Shown: one piece after another, positions 36,998-46,844 of the stretch
Numbering within the stretch: the stretch's first letter is position 1
Layout of the letters: every line of letters starts with the position of its first letter
DNA from: an uncultured Prochlorococcus sp.
Lineage (GTDB): Bacteria; Cyanobacteriota; Cyanobacteriia; PCC-6307; Cyanobiaceae
Direction of reading: 5' to 3'
NCBI GenBank assembly: GCA_902525075.1
Contig: CABZFV010000005.1
Location: 32,238-96,237 of the forward strand
DNA: 64,000 nt
The notes under the pieces: model-generated
What the model saw: the letters and a program-made list of their open reading frames with translations, nothing else
Databases searched by the model: none
What the model was told of the DNA's origin: nothing
Program-made: the position numbers and the translations under genes

Positions 36998-37297
36998 TTA
37001 AGAAATGTAAAATAAAGAATCTTCATTAATGTATATCTCGTCAATACCTTCTTCTTTCTTGCTTGATTTATAGTCAAAATATTCTTCAGTAATCGATTGA
37101 AGCTTTGGAAGATTAATCCATCCCTTGTACCAATTTCCACTATTTATTAATTCTTCGTAAGTAGCCCTTAAGTTAATCTCAGAATCAAGTACAGAAACCA
37201 TCAAAAAAATAATATTTCCTTTTTCTTTAGTCTCATCTACCAAAACAAAATGTCTTAATCCATTTATAGGTTTAATAGAAGTCCAGTAATTTTCCAT
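36998..37297 (-). CDS. TIGR02450-like tryptophan-containing small protein
   Basis: 99 residues. The core WTSIKPINGLRHFVLVDETK, then VLDSEINLRATYEELINSGNWYKGW, fits the small TIGR02450/DUF2389 pattern (WTxxKPxxxxxHF ... W.EL.dsxxWxxGW). About 30 acidic residues follow at the C-terminus. Function unknown. It sits 2 bases downstream of the next upstream gene on the same strand and is probably part of the hisS transcript. Confidence 0.55.
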   Translation of the reverse strand: MENYWTSIKPINGLRHFVLVDETKEKGNIIFLMVSVLDSEINLRATYEELINSGNWYKGWINLPKLQSITEEYFDYKSSKKEEGIDEIYINEDSLFYIS

Positions 37298-37299
37298 AA

Positions 37300-37593
37300 T
37301 TATTTTTTCTTAATGTGCCGCTCAAAATTTTCTCTAGATATTTTTTTATATTCTTTTCTAATTTCATCTAATAATATTTTTCTTTTATCCATATACTTAA
37401 CAGAATCTTGTTTTAATAAGTTATATCTTTCTTTTTTAGTTAAATTCATCCAACTATTAAGATTCTTCTTATTAAAAGTTGTTATTTTTTTTGGCTTATA
37501 AACTTTTTGTTTTCTTTTTAATTTGAGAAAATTTATTAAATTAAAAAATAAAAAAATGAAAACAAAAATTATCACTGTTTTCTGGAACATCAC
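37300..37593 (-). CDS. Small membrane-anchored basic protein
   Basis: 97 residues. One hydrophobic segment at residues 5-23 (TVIIFVFIFLFFNLINFLK) is followed by a very basic, helical cytoplasmic part (KRKQKVYKPKK, RKILLDEIRKEYKKISRENFERHIKKK). It is likely N-terminally anchored with the basic part inside, possibly contacting RNA or membrane lipids. The start overlaps the hisS stop by 4 bases, so it is translationally coupled to hisS. No known family. Confidence 0.6.
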   Translation of the reverse strand: MMFQKTVIIFVFIFLFFNLINFLKLKRKQKVYKPKKITTFNKKNLNSWMNLTKKERYNLLKQDSVKYMDKRKILLDEIRKEYKKISRENFERHIKKK

Positions 37594-38873
37594 TTTACAA
37601 GTAAGTTATTGTTTATCCACTTTTCTAATTTAATATCATTCTCAAAAGATATAACCTCTTCTTCATTCCCATTTCCTGATTGATCAAAGAGTCTTATGAT
37701 AAATTCTCCTTTATCTGCCTCATTATCACCAATAACAATAATACTTTTAGATTTAAGTTTATTTGCCTTTTTAAATTGTTTAGAAAATGAGGCTCCGCTT
37801 AAATCTAACTCAACTAACAAATCATAATTTCTTAATTTTCTAGACAAATCCATTGCTAATGATTCAGCAATTAAGCCTTGATTAATGATATAAATATCAG
37901 TATTTCTTGGAATTTCAAGCTCTTTTCCTGCGAGTAAAATCAATCTTTCTAAACCAATAGCGAAACCAATTGCTGGGGTATTTGGCCCTCCCATTTGTTT
38001 TATTAAATCGTTGTATCTTCCTCCTCCGCAAACTGTGGCTTGGGAGCCTAGCGCCCCACTAGTAATTTCAAAAGCTGTATGAGTGTAGTAATCTAAACCT
38101 CTTACAAGATTAAAATTTTCCAAATAAGGTATTTTTAAAACCTCTAAATTTTTTTTTAAGTTTGAATATCTTTCATGACTTTTTTCAGATAAAAAATTAA
38201 ATAATCTTGGGGCATTCTCCAGAGCTTTTTGTGTTTGAATATTCTTAGAGTCCAAAATCCTTAAGGGATTTTTAGTAATCCTGTTCTGAGAATCTAAATC
38301 TAGAGAATTTTTATTAATTTCTAGCCATTTTAAAAAGGATTTTTGAAAATTTAATCTATCATTAAGATCGCCTAAAGTATTAATTTCAAGATTAAGTTCT
38401 TTTATCCCTAATTTACCTAAGATATCCCAAGCTAAAGCAATAATTTCAACATCGCTTCTAACTGAATCGTATCCAATAAACTCAACTCCTAACTGATGAA
38501 ACTGTCTTTGCCTTCCAGCTTGAGGTCTTTCATATCTAAACATAGGGCCCATGTACCAAAGTTTTTGAAGAGGATTATAAGACAACATTCCATTTTGTAT
38601 TAACGCTCGCGCAACGGATGCTGTTCCTTCAGGCCTTAGAGTGCAGGATCTCTCCCCTCTATCAGTAAATGTATACATTTCCTTACTGACAACATCTGTT
38701 CCTTCACCAATTCCTCTTATAAATAATTCGGTCATTTCGAGAATTGGCGTTCTTATTTCATTGATAGATGCTCTTGCAAGCTGCTCTAATACTACTTTTT
38801 CAACGTTTTGCCACTTTATTAATTGATCAGGCAGCAAATCTACAGTTCCTCTAAGATTTTTTAAGTTATTCAA
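37590..38873 (-). CDS. hisS: Histidyl-tRNA synthetase
   Basis: 427 residues, full length for a bacterial class II HisRS. Motif 1 lies around IRTPILEMTELFIRGIGEGTDVVSKEMYTF; motif 2 is TLRPEGTASVARA; the histidine-specific motifs are VRGLDYYTHTAFEI and motif 3 PAIGFAIGLERLIL. An anticodon-binding domain follows. It heads a run of small genes on the same strand. Confidence 0.97.
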   Translation of the reverse strand: MNNLKNLRGTVDLLPDQLIKWQNVEKVVLEQLARASINEIRTPILEMTELFIRGIGEGTDVVSKEMYTFTDRGERSCTLRPEGTASVARALIQNGMLSYNPLQKLWYMGPMFRYERPQAGRQRQFHQLGVEFIGYDSVRSDVEIIALAWDILGKLGIKELNLEINTLGDLNDRLNFQKSFLKWLEINKNSLDLDSQNRITKNPLRILDSKNIQTQKALENAPRLFNFLSEKSHERYSNLKKNLEVLKIPYLENFNLVRGLDYYTHTAFEITSGALGSQATVCGGGRYNDLIKQMGGPNTPAIGFAIGLERLILLAGKELEIPRNTDIYIINQGLIAESLAMDLSRKLRNYDLLVELDLSGASFSKQFKKANKLKSKSIIVIGDNEADKGEFIIRLFDQSGNGNEEEVISFENDIKLEKWINNNLLVK

Positions 38874-38971
38874 TGTTCTAAAAAATAATTCAAAATTTTT
38901 AATTCAAGTAGGAATTAATCTTTAATTAGTCGTTTTATGGGACAATTTTAATTTAACATTTAGTAAAACTA

Positions 38972-39385
38972 TTGGAAATTAATAAAAATAAAGAGAATCT
39001 GCATTGCGGTACAAAACCAAAAAAAATTGCTTTTGGAATAGCACCCCTTGGTATAGTTTCAGTAGGAATAGTGCCAATGGGAGTAATTAGTATTGGAGTA
39101 GTTCCAATGGGTGTATTCTCTTTTGGTGCAGTAGCAATGGGAATAGTAAATTTATCAGTAGTTGGGATGGGAATTATCTCTGCGGGGGTAACGACAATGG
39201 GAATATGGGAGTATTCACCTAATTCTCAAAACAATCATAATCATTCCAAACAAATTTCAATCGAAGAAAATATGATGTCAGATCTATTTACCACTAAACA
39301 AGAAGCTGAAAAGGCTGCCTCAAAATACGGATGTATTGGAGCACATAAAATGGGTAATAAATGGATGCCCTGTAAGATGAACTAG
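38972..39385 (+). CDS. Decapeptide-repeat protein with C-terminal DUF3721
   Basis: 137 residues from a TTG start. Residues about 22-81 are six tandem ten-residue repeats of the type GVVPMGVxSx (GIVPMGVISI, GVVPMGVFSF, GAVAMGIVNL and so on), very hydrophobic and glycine-spaced. The C-terminal 35 residues (TKQEAEKAASKYGCIGAHKMGNKWMPC) match DUF3721, with two cysteines and a His that could bind metal. The repeats could form a small beta-solenoid or a membrane-embedded structure. No family function is known. An HCGTKPKK segment precedes the repeats. Confidence 0.75.
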   Translation: MEINKNKENLHCGTKPKKIAFGIAPLGIVSVGIVPMGVISIGVVPMGVFSFGAVAMGIVNLSVVGMGIISAGVTTMGIWEYSPNSQNNHNHSKQISIEENMMSDLFTTKQEAEKAASKYGCIGAHKMGNKWMPCKMN

Positions 39386-39415
39386 ATATTTTCTTTGCCA
39401 AAAATTTATTTAATA

Positions 39416-40198
39416 TCAATACAAAATCTCTACTCTAAAATCAAGATTTTTTGCCTCATCAGTAGTTAATTTTCTTGACCAAGCTCCTTGAACAGGACTA
39501 TTCCATCTGAACCCAGCATTTTTGGCTAAAGATCTGTCTTCGTAACCAATAAGGGCCTTGTATAAAAACCTTGGTTCGGTAGCTTTAAGTAAAAGTTCCT
39601 CTAAATTATCGCATTTTTTGAAGACCTCAGATATGTAAAAGCAATCAGATAAAGCTCTATGTAAATTCCAAACTGGTATTGAAAAAGATAAAGCTAGATC
39701 AGTTACCGAGGGTCTATTTTTTAATGATTTTTGAAAGGACCAATTAATATCATTTAAACTGCATATCCATTTTTTATTAAGTTTAGGTAATCTTCCTTTC
39801 CCAAACCATTTCTTATCAAATTCTACATTATGCGCGACAATGAAGTCCGAACAATCAACAAGTTTCAGAAAGAAATTCAATCCATCTTCCCATGGTTGAG
39901 ATATTTTAGTTACTTCAGCAGATATACCATTTACGTGTTCGGCTTCATTATTATTAACTGGTAACAAAAATGAAACTTGTGAAAGAACGCACTTAGAACA
40001 TACATCAAACAAAATACAACCTATCTCTATCACTTCATCTTTATTTTCGTCTAAACCTGTTGTTTCTGTATCAAGGATTAAAATTTTTTCAATTTTTTTA
40101 TTTTTATTTGCAACACTCTTCTCTTCTGATGGATAACTGATAACTTGATCCTGAAGAATGTCCAGTTGATTTAATTCTTTTTTGTTAGAAAGATCCAA
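39416..40198 (-). CDS. DnaQ-like 3'-5' exonuclease
   Basis: 260 residues. The DEDDh exonuclease motifs are present: ExoI ILILDTETTGLDENKDEVIEIG, ExoII IVAHNVEFDKKWFG, and a late ExoIII region HRALSDCFYISEVF with the His and Asp. This resembles DNA polymerase III epsilon subunits. A cytoplasmic DNA or RNA exonuclease is likely, but whether it is the replicative proofreading subunit is not shown, since bacteria often carry several. The C-terminal 60 residues form an extra small domain. Confidence 0.85.
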   Translation of the reverse strand: MDLSNKKELNQLDILQDQVISYPSEEKSVANKNKKIEKILILDTETTGLDENKDEVIEIGCILFDVCSKCVLSQVSFLLPVNNNEAEHVNGISAEVTKISQPWEDGLNFFLKLVDCSDFIVAHNVEFDKKWFGKGRLPKLNKKWICSLNDINWSFQKSLKNRPSVTDLALSFSIPVWNLHRALSDCFYISEVFKKCDNLEELLLKATEPRFLYKALIGYEDRSLAKNAGFRWNSPVQGAWSRKLTTDEAKNLDFRVEILY

Positions 40199-40315
40199 TT
40201 AGCTGAAAATACTTTTATTTATCTTGACGCATTTAATAAAAATTTCTCTTAAATTAATATAAATTAAGAAAAATGATTAGAAAATAATTTTTGAAACATT
40301 TTTAGTGTATTTAAG

Positions 40316-41038
40316 ATGACTTTTACAAAATATCAATTTAATAATTTTTGTTATTGGCCTTCAAATCCTAAAAAAATTGTGGAATTTATTGGTGGAAGTT
40401 ATTTAGCTTCTAAACCAGATTTAACTTATAAAAGATTCATAGAGAGTTTAATTAATAAAAACTATGCAGTACATGCATATAAATACACTCCACAATTCGA
40501 TCATCAACAACTTGCTATTAAAGCATGGAGGGATTTCAAGAATTGCCGAATATCTTTATCCAAGAGAATAGGAGCATCAATTCCTTCAATAAGAATTGGT
40601 CATAGCCTAGGTTGCAAACTTCATCTAATTTCCCCTGATGGTGGAAGAAATTGCGAAAAATTCATATCAATAAGTTTTAATAACTTCAGTGCTAACAAAT
40701 CTATTCCATTATTGAAACAAATTTCTCAAAAATTAGAATTCAACAGTGAATTCAGTCCAAGCCCCGAAAGGACATTGCGATTAATTGAAAAAACATATAA
40801 TCAAAAAAATAACTTCCTAATAAAATTCAACCGAGACGAATTAGATCAAACAGATAAATTATTATCTTGTCTGAAAGCAAGAAATGAAGATAATTCTAAA
40901 GGGGTAATGTTAAAAGGTACACACACTATAATTGCAAGCGCAGGATTAAGAGAAAATTTTTTGGGAGACTGGGCCGATGATGAATTCAAAAGAAATACTA
41001 TAAAAAAAATTTCCAATTTAATTGATGAATCTGATTAG
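40316..41038 (+). CDS. DUF1350 alpha/beta-hydrolase-like protein
   Basis: 240 residues. [24 protein letters not shown] and [11 protein letters not shown] (a GHSxG-like nucleophile elbow) match the plant and cyanobacterial DUF1350 family, which adopts the alpha/beta-hydrolase fold. A late His is in [14 protein letters not shown]. The family function is unknown. The stop overlaps the acs stop by 4 bases on the other strand. Confidence 0.8.
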   Translation: MTFTKYQFNNFCYWPSNPKKIVEFIGGSYLASKPDLTYKRFIESLINKNYAVHAYKYTPQFDHQQLAIKAWRDFKNCRISLSKRIGASIPSIRIGHSLGCKLHLISPDGGRNCEKFISISFNNFSANKSIPLLKQISQKLEFNSEFSPSPERTLRLIEKTYNQKNNFLIKFNRDELDQTDKLLSCLKARNEDNSKGVMLKGTHTIIASAGLRENFLGDWADDEFKRNTIKKISNLIDESD

Positions 41039-43017
41039 GATAATTCTTTCAGCTTTTCTAAAACAGAACTATCTTCAAGAGTACTTATATCACCACTAAT
41101 TTTTTCTCCAGCAGCCAAAGATCTTAAAATTCGCCTCATGATTTTCCCACTACGTGTTTTCGGAAGAGAATCAGAAATTATAATCTTTTCAGGCTTTGCG
41201 ATAATTCCAATTTCATTAACAACATGTTTCTTTAAATCCTCTACTAATTCTGAAGAACCGTTCACGTCTTTCTCTAGAGATACAAAAGCGACTATAACTT
41301 CTCCTTTTAAATCATCTTTTTTGCCAACTACCGCAGACTCTGCAACTGATTTATGACTTACCAAAGCAGATTCTATTTCCATTGTTCCTAACCGATGTCC
41401 TGAAACACTTATGACATCATCAACTCTTCCCATAATCCATATATATCCATCTTCATCAATACGTGCTCCATCTCCAGCAAAATAAACATTTTTTTCTCCT
41501 TTAAAAGAAATATATTCCCAATAACTCTCCAAATATCTTTCTGAGTTTCCATGAATTGTTCTCATCATTCCTGGCCAAGGTTTCTTAATAATTAAATAGC
41601 CACCCTCGTTCTCCTGTACCTTATCTCCATTCTTATCGACAATTTCAACTTCGATTCCTGGCAGAGGGAAAGTAGCTGAACCTGGCTTTGTAGCGACGAC
41701 TCCAGGCAAGGGACTTATCATTACACCACCAGTCTCAGTTTGCCACCAAGTATCAACAATAGGGCATATATCTCTACCAATAACATCCTTGTACCACATC
41801 CATGCTTCAGGATTAATTGGTTCTCCAACTGTGCCCAAAAGTCTAAGACTTTCCAAATTATATTTATCAGGTATTTCGCGCCCAGACTTCATAAATGCTC
41901 TTATTGCAGTTGGTGCAGTATAAAAAATAGAAACCTTATATTTTTGAACAATTTCCCAAAAAGCCCCTAAATTTGATGGTCTTGGCACTCCCTCATACAT
42001 TAAGGTTGTAGCACCATTAGATAAGGGCCCATAAACTATGTAACTATGACCTGTAATCCAACCAACGTCAGCAGTACACCAGTAAATATCGTTATCTTTT
42101 AGGTCAAAAATCCATTTAAATGTCAAATGGGACCAAAGATTGTAACCACCTGTAGTGTGAACTACACCTTTTGGCTTTCCAGTAGAGCCTGAAGTATAAA
42201 GAATAAAAAGCCTATCTTCGCTATTCATTATTTCTGGTTCACAATGATCTTTTTGATCTTTTAATAATTCGTGCCACCAAAAATCTCTATCATCAACCAT
42301 CGAAATATTTTTTTTGGATCGTTGAACAACAACTACTTTTTCAACAACTTTATCTGCCCCACTTTCAATAGCCGCATCAACTGCTTTCTTAAGTTCAATC
42401 ACCTTATCTTTTCTAAAGCCACCATCAGCAGTAATAATAAATCTGGCGTTCCCATCGAGTAACCTATCCTTTAAAGCTTCTGAAGAAAATCCTCCGAAGA
42501 CAACTGAATGAGGAGCGCCAATTCTTGCACAAGCTAACATCGCAAACATCGCTTCAGGAATCATCGGCATATAGATACAAACCAAATCTCCTTTTTTTAC
42601 CCCAATTGCTTTTAATGCATTAGCTGCTTTACATACCTCTTTTAGAAGTTCTTCGTAAGTATATTTTTTGCTATCACCTGGTTCGCCTTCCCATATAAGT
42701 GCAGTCTTTCCTCCAAGCCCTCTTTTAATGTGTCTATCTAAGCAGTTATATGTAATATTGAGTTTCCCTTCTTTGAACCATTTAAAAAAGGGCGCATTTT
42801 CGTTATCTAATACAGTTTGAAATGGTTCAAACCAATCTAATTCAGATTTTGCAAAAGATTCCCAAAATTGAATAGGATTATCTGATGCTTGTTTTTTTAG
42901 ACTTAGTAATTCTTCTTGAGTACTAATATTTGAGTTTTCTGCGAATTTTTTTGATGGAGGGAAAATTCTCTTTTCTTCAAGTATGTTATTGATTGAATTT
43001 TTTTTATCTAATGACAT
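41035..43017 (-). CDS. acs: Acetyl-CoA synthetase
   Basis: 660 residues, full length. It activates acetate to acetyl-CoA through acetyl-AMP. The AMP-binding P-loop is [19 protein letters not shown]; the A5 motif [12 protein letters not shown] and the C-terminal [11 protein letters not shown], with the lysine that is acetylated for regulation, are intact. The enzyme lets the cell recycle acetate. It is convergent with the DUF1350 gene. Confidence 0.97.
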   Translation of the reverse strand: MSLDKKNSINNILEEKRIFPPSKKFAENSNISTQEELLSLKKQASDNPIQFWESFAKSELDWFEPFQTVLDNENAPFFKWFKEGKLNITYNCLDRHIKRGLGGKTALIWEGEPGDSKKYTYEELLKEVCKAANALKAIGVKKGDLVCIYMPMIPEAMFAMLACARIGAPHSVVFGGFSSEALKDRLLDGNARFIITADGGFRKDKVIELKKAVDAAIESGADKVVEKVVVVQRSKKNISMVDDRDFWWHELLKDQKDHCEPEIMNSEDRLFILYTSGSTGKPKGVVHTTGGYNLWSHLTFKWIFDLKDNDIYWCTADVGWITGHSYIVYGPLSNGATTLMYEGVPRPSNLGAFWEIVQKYKVSIFYTAPTAIRAFMKSGREIPDKYNLESLRLLGTVGEPINPEAWMWYKDVIGRDICPIVDTWWQTETGGVMISPLPGVVATKPGSATFPLPGIEVEIVDKNGDKVQENEGGYLIIKKPWPGMMRTIHGNSERYLESYWEYISFKGEKNVYFAGDGARIDEDGYIWIMGRVDDVISVSGHRLGTMEIESALVSHKSVAESAVVGKKDDLKGEVIVAFVSLEKDVNGSSELVEDLKKHVVNEIGIIAKPEKIIISDSLPKTRSGKIMRRILRSLAAGEKISGDISTLEDSSVLEKLKELS

Positions 43018-43111
43018 TAAATAAATCTATGCTTAATAAATTTAGTCGAAAAAATTTAGGTTTTCAAAAATTTTAATAATAATTTAGCTCAAAGATCTAT
43101 TTCTAATAGAT

Positions 43112-44083
43112 CTAATAAATACGGCTTAGAACAAATTCTGGAAGAGCCATTAAAGCTCTTTTGTATTCTGAATCAGGAAGCCATAATATAGCTTCTTTAG
43201 AAAGCATTGCGAAATCCTCAGCTAGTTTCCTGGAACTTTTAATAGCTTTAGAGTTCATGATGATATTAAGAGCATCATCTAAATCATCTTTTTCAGCAAG
43301 TTCTCTGTTTATAAGAACTGACAATTGTTTATTTTCTTCTAAGGCATATAAAACTGGGGCGGTAAGATAACCACTCGCTAGATCACTTACAGCAGGTTTT
43401 CCAAGTTGTTTATCATTTCCAGTAAAGTCAAGAATGTCATCTACAACTTGAAATGCTAAACCAATATTTTTGCCAAAATCGTACAACGAAGTTAAGTTTT
43501 CGTCATTAATCCCACTCAAAACTCCAGCTGCTTTGCAACTATTGGCTATTAATGATGCTGTTTTACAATAACTTTTGTTGATATATTTAGAAAAAGATTG
43601 AGCCGAATCAAATCTATTTAAATTTTGTTTGATTTCACCTTCAGCTAAATCCATAATGACTCTACTAAGTAATTTAACTACATTTACATCGTCAAGATTA
43701 GCTAGGTGCCAACTTGCTTGAGCGAATAAAAAATCACCAGCCAAAACGGCTACTCTTGTATTAAATCTACTATGAACTGTATCTACTCCTCTTCTTGTAG
43801 ACGCCTCATCAACAACATCATCATGGACTAAAGAGGCTGTATGAATCATCTCAGTTATTTCAGCAAGCCTTTTATGTTTGGTTGTCAAGCAAAATTCAGG
43901 AGATATAGCTTTTGAAATCAATAAAACTATTCCAGGTCTCAACCTTTTCCCTCCAGCACTAAAAAGGTGTTCTGCAGCGGCTTGAAGAATTGGGTGACCA
44001 GCTCCTATTAGATTTTTCAGTTCTAAAATAAGATCATCAAGATCATTTTCGACTGGTTGTAGTAGCTCTGTTACTGTATTCAT
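43112..44083 (-). CDS. sds: Solanesyl diphosphate synthase (long-chain polyprenyl synthase)
   Basis: 323 residues. Both aspartate-rich motifs are present: FARM DDVVDEASTRRGVDTVH (DDxxD-type) and SARM LAFQVVDDILDFTGND. GGKRLRPGIVLLIS is the conserved start. The enzyme builds the polyprenyl chain for plastoquinone (C45 in cyanobacteria). An exact 9-bp inverted repeat straddles its stop codon (43093-43113). Confidence 0.9.
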   Translation of the reverse strand: MNTVTELLQPVENDLDDLILELKNLIGAGHPILQAAAEHLFSAGGKRLRPGIVLLISKAISPEFCLTTKHKRLAEITEMIHTASLVHDDVVDEASTRRGVDTVHSRFNTRVAVLAGDFLFAQASWHLANLDDVNVVKLLSRVIMDLAEGEIKQNLNRFDSAQSFSKYINKSYCKTASLIANSCKAAGVLSGINDENLTSLYDFGKNIGLAFQVVDDILDFTGNDKQLGKPAVSDLASGYLTAPVLYALEENKQLSVLINRELAEKDDLDDALNIIMNSKAIKSSRKLAEDFAMLSKEAILWLPDSEYKRALMALPEFVLSRIY

Positions 44084-44110
44084 GGTTGACCTCTTCTATA
44101 TCTTAAGGAA

Positions 44111-44905
44111 TCAAACAATACTTCGGAGGTTAACCAACCTAATTTCTTTATTAATTCCAAGCCAAAATTTTACTTTATTGGAAAACTCATCTTTTTCTGA
44201 AGTAACAAAAAATTTTACATTTTCGAAAGAAATACTCTCGTAGCGGTAATTTTTTGGAATAGCAAAAGATTCATTAAATTTTTTTATTAGTGCTACTGAT
44301 GGATCAATAACTTTTATATTTATATCTAATTTTTCTCTTAAAAAGTCAAAAATTAAAGGATAGTGACTACATCCAAGTATTAATTCTTCAATATTCTTGT
44401 TTAATAGTGGTCTTAAGTATAATTCTGAAAGACTATTTAACTTATCAAGATTTAATTTTTCTTTTTCAATCTCTGATACAAATTCTGGACATTCTTGCTG
44501 AAATATTATCGTATTCTCTTTTTTAGCAATTATAGCTTTCTCGTAATAAGATGATCGAACAGTTGTTTGAGTTGCTAGAACACCAATTATTTGTTTATCA
44601 ACTATTTCCGATACTGAATTTATAAGGTCAAAACAAGGGACCTTTAAATTATCTTTTAAAATATCAAGAGCCCAAGCATTTGTAGTATTACAAGCGACTA
44701 AAAGTGCATCCAAATTCTTATCAACAAAAAAAGTACAAATCTCCTTTGCAATTAATCTTATCTCTTTAGAATTTTTGTTCCCAAAAGGTATTCTTTTTGT
44801 ATCCGCCAAATAATAAACTTCTACATCTTGACGTGTTTTTAGTAAAGAATTAAGGACTGTAAAACCACCTATTCCGCTATCAAATATACCTATTTTAAGT
44901 TTCAC
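44111..44905 (-). CDS. murI: Glutamate racemase
   Basis: 264 residues. It converts L- to D-glutamate for peptidoglycan. Both catalytic cysteine loops are present: LLVACNTTNAWALDIL and ILGCSHYPLIFDFL. The N-terminus KIGIFDSGIGGFTVLNSL is the family signature. Its start overlaps the amidase stop by 4 bases, so the two cell-wall genes are coupled. Confidence 0.96.
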   Translation of the reverse strand: MKLKIGIFDSGIGGFTVLNSLLKTRQDVEVYYLADTKRIPFGNKNSKEIRLIAKEICTFFVDKNLDALLVACNTTNAWALDILKDNLKVPCFDLINSVSEIVDKQIIGVLATQTTVRSSYYEKAIIAKKENTIIFQQECPEFVSEIEKEKLNLDKLNSLSELYLRPLLNKNIEELILGCSHYPLIFDFLREKLDINIKVIDPSVALIKKFNESFAIPKNYRYESISFENVKFFVTSEKDEFSNKVKFWLGINKEIRLVNLRSIV

Positions 44906-45987
44906 CCTATTTTATCTAGATATTCGAGGATGCCTTTTGCAATTGCATAGGCTAATCTTTTTCGGTGGGTTATTTTTTCTAATCTTCTTGCATCTAATCT
45001 TCCTGTTAAAAATCCAATTTCTACAAGGACTGCAGGCATCCTTGTATTTTTAATTACATAAAATCGACCTTGTTTAACTCCTCGATCAGGACTACCAGGG
45101 GAAACTCTTAAAATTTGTTTTTGAATTCTTTTCGCGAGTAATCTCCCTCTCCAACCTCTGTAATAAAAGGTTTCCAATCCATTTATGTCTCTTCTTTTAC
45201 CTCTTGAGGCATTTGCATGAATACTTACAAAGATATCGGCATCCGTATTATTAGCAATGGAAACTCTTGGAGGTAAATCTAAATCAACATCATTTGTTCT
45301 AGTCAACCTTACTTTGATCCCTTTATCAGAAAGTAATTTTTTAACTATTTTTGAAACCTCTAGAACAACATCTGTTTCTCTAATACCACCAATACCTATT
45401 GCTCCTGGATCAGGTCCTCCATGCCCTGGATCGATTACAACCTCATACTTATTTCGTTTTACCTCTGGTAGTTTCAAGGAAACATAATTGTTTTTCTTCT
45501 TATGTATTAAATTTTGATTTACTTTGATATTTCCTTTTTTCTTTTTAACTAAACCTTCACCAATCTTTTTAAATGAATATCTTGGTTTAAATAGTTTAAT
45601 TCTCCATCGATTTTGATCTAAGCCAACCATTTGCCAAGTCAAAGGTTTCAAATAAGTCTCTTCCTTAAATTCAATTACTAGTCTTGTTTTACCCTTATCT
45701 GGTTTACCCAATCTAATTTCTTTTATTGGGCCATTACCTTTTATTGTTCTGGGATTTTTTAATTCTCCTGGAAAATCTACCCAGAATCTATCTCCTGATA
45801 TTTTGTTAGCCTTCTGAAAGTATGCTTTTAAATTTGTATTTGATTTAGTTCTTAATTCTAAAACCCCATTAGTATTTATAGCCCATGCCGCAAGAGCACT
45901 TGAAGATTTAACTGGAAGTATTGAAGAATTTAAAAATAAAAAAACGGATAAATAACGAAAAAGTTTATTATCTAAAAACTTTATCAT
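44902..45987 (-). CDS. amiC: N-acetylmuramoyl-L-alanine amidase
   Basis: 361 residues. A signal peptide (about 1-32) is followed by an AMIN domain (about 35-130), which targets the envelope, then an Amidase_3 domain: VIDPGHGGPDPGAIGIGGIRETDVVLE with the first zinc His, and SIHANASRGKRRDINGLETFYY. The catalytic Glu is in VLVEIGFLTG. It cleaves the amide bond between MurNAc and the peptide during cell division. It overlaps the hydrolase gene upstream by one base. Confidence 0.94.
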   Translation of the reverse strand: MIKFLDNKLFRYLSVFLFLNSSILPVKSSSALAAWAINTNGVLELRTKSNTNLKAYFQKANKISGDRFWVDFPGELKNPRTIKGNGPIKEIRLGKPDKGKTRLVIEFKEETYLKPLTWQMVGLDQNRWRIKLFKPRYSFKKIGEGLVKKKKGNIKVNQNLIHKKKNNYVSLKLPEVKRNKYEVVIDPGHGGPDPGAIGIGGIRETDVVLEVSKIVKKLLSDKGIKVRLTRTNDVDLDLPPRVSIANNTDADIFVSIHANASRGKRRDINGLETFYYRGWRGRLLAKRIQKQILRVSPGSPDRGVKQGRFYVIKNTRMPAVLVEIGFLTGRLDARRLEKITHRKRLAYAIAKGILEYLDKIG

Positions 45988-46814
45988 TAGTTTGAAAATA
46001 ATTTGTTTTTTCTATGTTTAAGGCTTGGCATCTGCTCCCTAATTTTCTTCACTCTTTTTTTATCAGCAGGTGCTATTGCAGCTCCCTGAGTTTTTCCGGC
46101 ATCAGATAAAACTGTACCCCAAGGGTCAATTACCATTGCATGGCCATGACTTTGCCTTCTTCCATAATGAATCCCAGTTTGAGCTGGAGCGACTACATAT
46201 GCTGTATTCTCAATTGCTCTTGCTTGTAATAGAATTTGCCAATGATCTTTCCCAGTAAATGCTGTAAAAGCTGCGGGGATCATAATTAGCTCTGCACCAT
46301 TCGAAGACAAATATCTATATAGTTCAGGAAATCTAACGTCGTAACAAATCGACAATCCTATTTTGCATAAACCTGGGACATCTACAACAGGTGGATACTC
46401 TGCCCCAGATAAAATAGTGGCTGATTCCTTGTATAAATTTCCATCAGGCAAATCAACATCAAACAAATGAATCTTGTCGTATTTTGCCAAAATCTGTCCA
46501 TCTTTACCAAATAAGGCTGACCTATTAAAAGTATGACTATCATCACCAGCAGGGACAGGATACCCTCCTCCTAAAAGAAATACTTGATATCTTTGTGACA
46601 TAGTTTTTAGAAAATTTGCACACTTCTCTGACAACTCAGAAGCTAATCTAAGTTTTTCATCATCTCCTCCTAAAAAAGCAAAATTCTCAGGCAATCCTAT
46701 TAACTCAGCACCTCTTCTAGCAGCTAATTCAATCTGTTCTTCTGCTTCAATAAAATTTGCATCAACATTTGAAGTACTCGTAATTTGCAATGCAGCTACC
46801 AAAAAATCAGTCAA
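45987..46814 (-). CDS. Carbon-nitrogen hydrolase (Nit1/nitrilase-like)
   Basis: 275 residues. The Glu-Lys-Cys triad of the nitrilase superfamily is visible: Glu in LIGLPENFAFLG, Lys in ILAKYDKIHLFDVDLP, and Cys in LSICYDVRFPELYR. The DV(D)LPDG stretch suits the Nit1 branch, whose members hydrolyse deaminated glutathione. The exact substrate is inferred. The gene is coupled to the amidase gene (one-base overlap), which may be transcriptional rather than functional. Confidence 0.88.
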   Translation of the reverse strand: MTDFLVAALQITSTSNVDANFIEAEEQIELAARRGAELIGLPENFAFLGGDDEKLRLASELSEKCANFLKTMSQRYQVFLLGGGYPVPAGDDSHTFNRSALFGKDGQILAKYDKIHLFDVDLPDGNLYKESATILSGAEYPPVVDVPGLCKIGLSICYDVRFPELYRYLSSNGAELIMIPAAFTAFTGKDHWQILLQARAIENTAYVVAPAQTGIHYGRRQSHGHAMVIDPWGTVLSDAGKTQGAAIAPADKKRVKKIREQMPSLKHRKNKLFSN

Positions 46815-46844
46815 GACTTTACTCCTAGTGAACCAATTCGTAAA

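Noticed and set aside
43093..43113. Exact 9-bp inverted repeat AGATCTATT/AATAGATCT at the sds stop codon
   Set aside because: It looks like a terminator stem but no T-run follows on the minus strand, and the AT-rich stem is weak.
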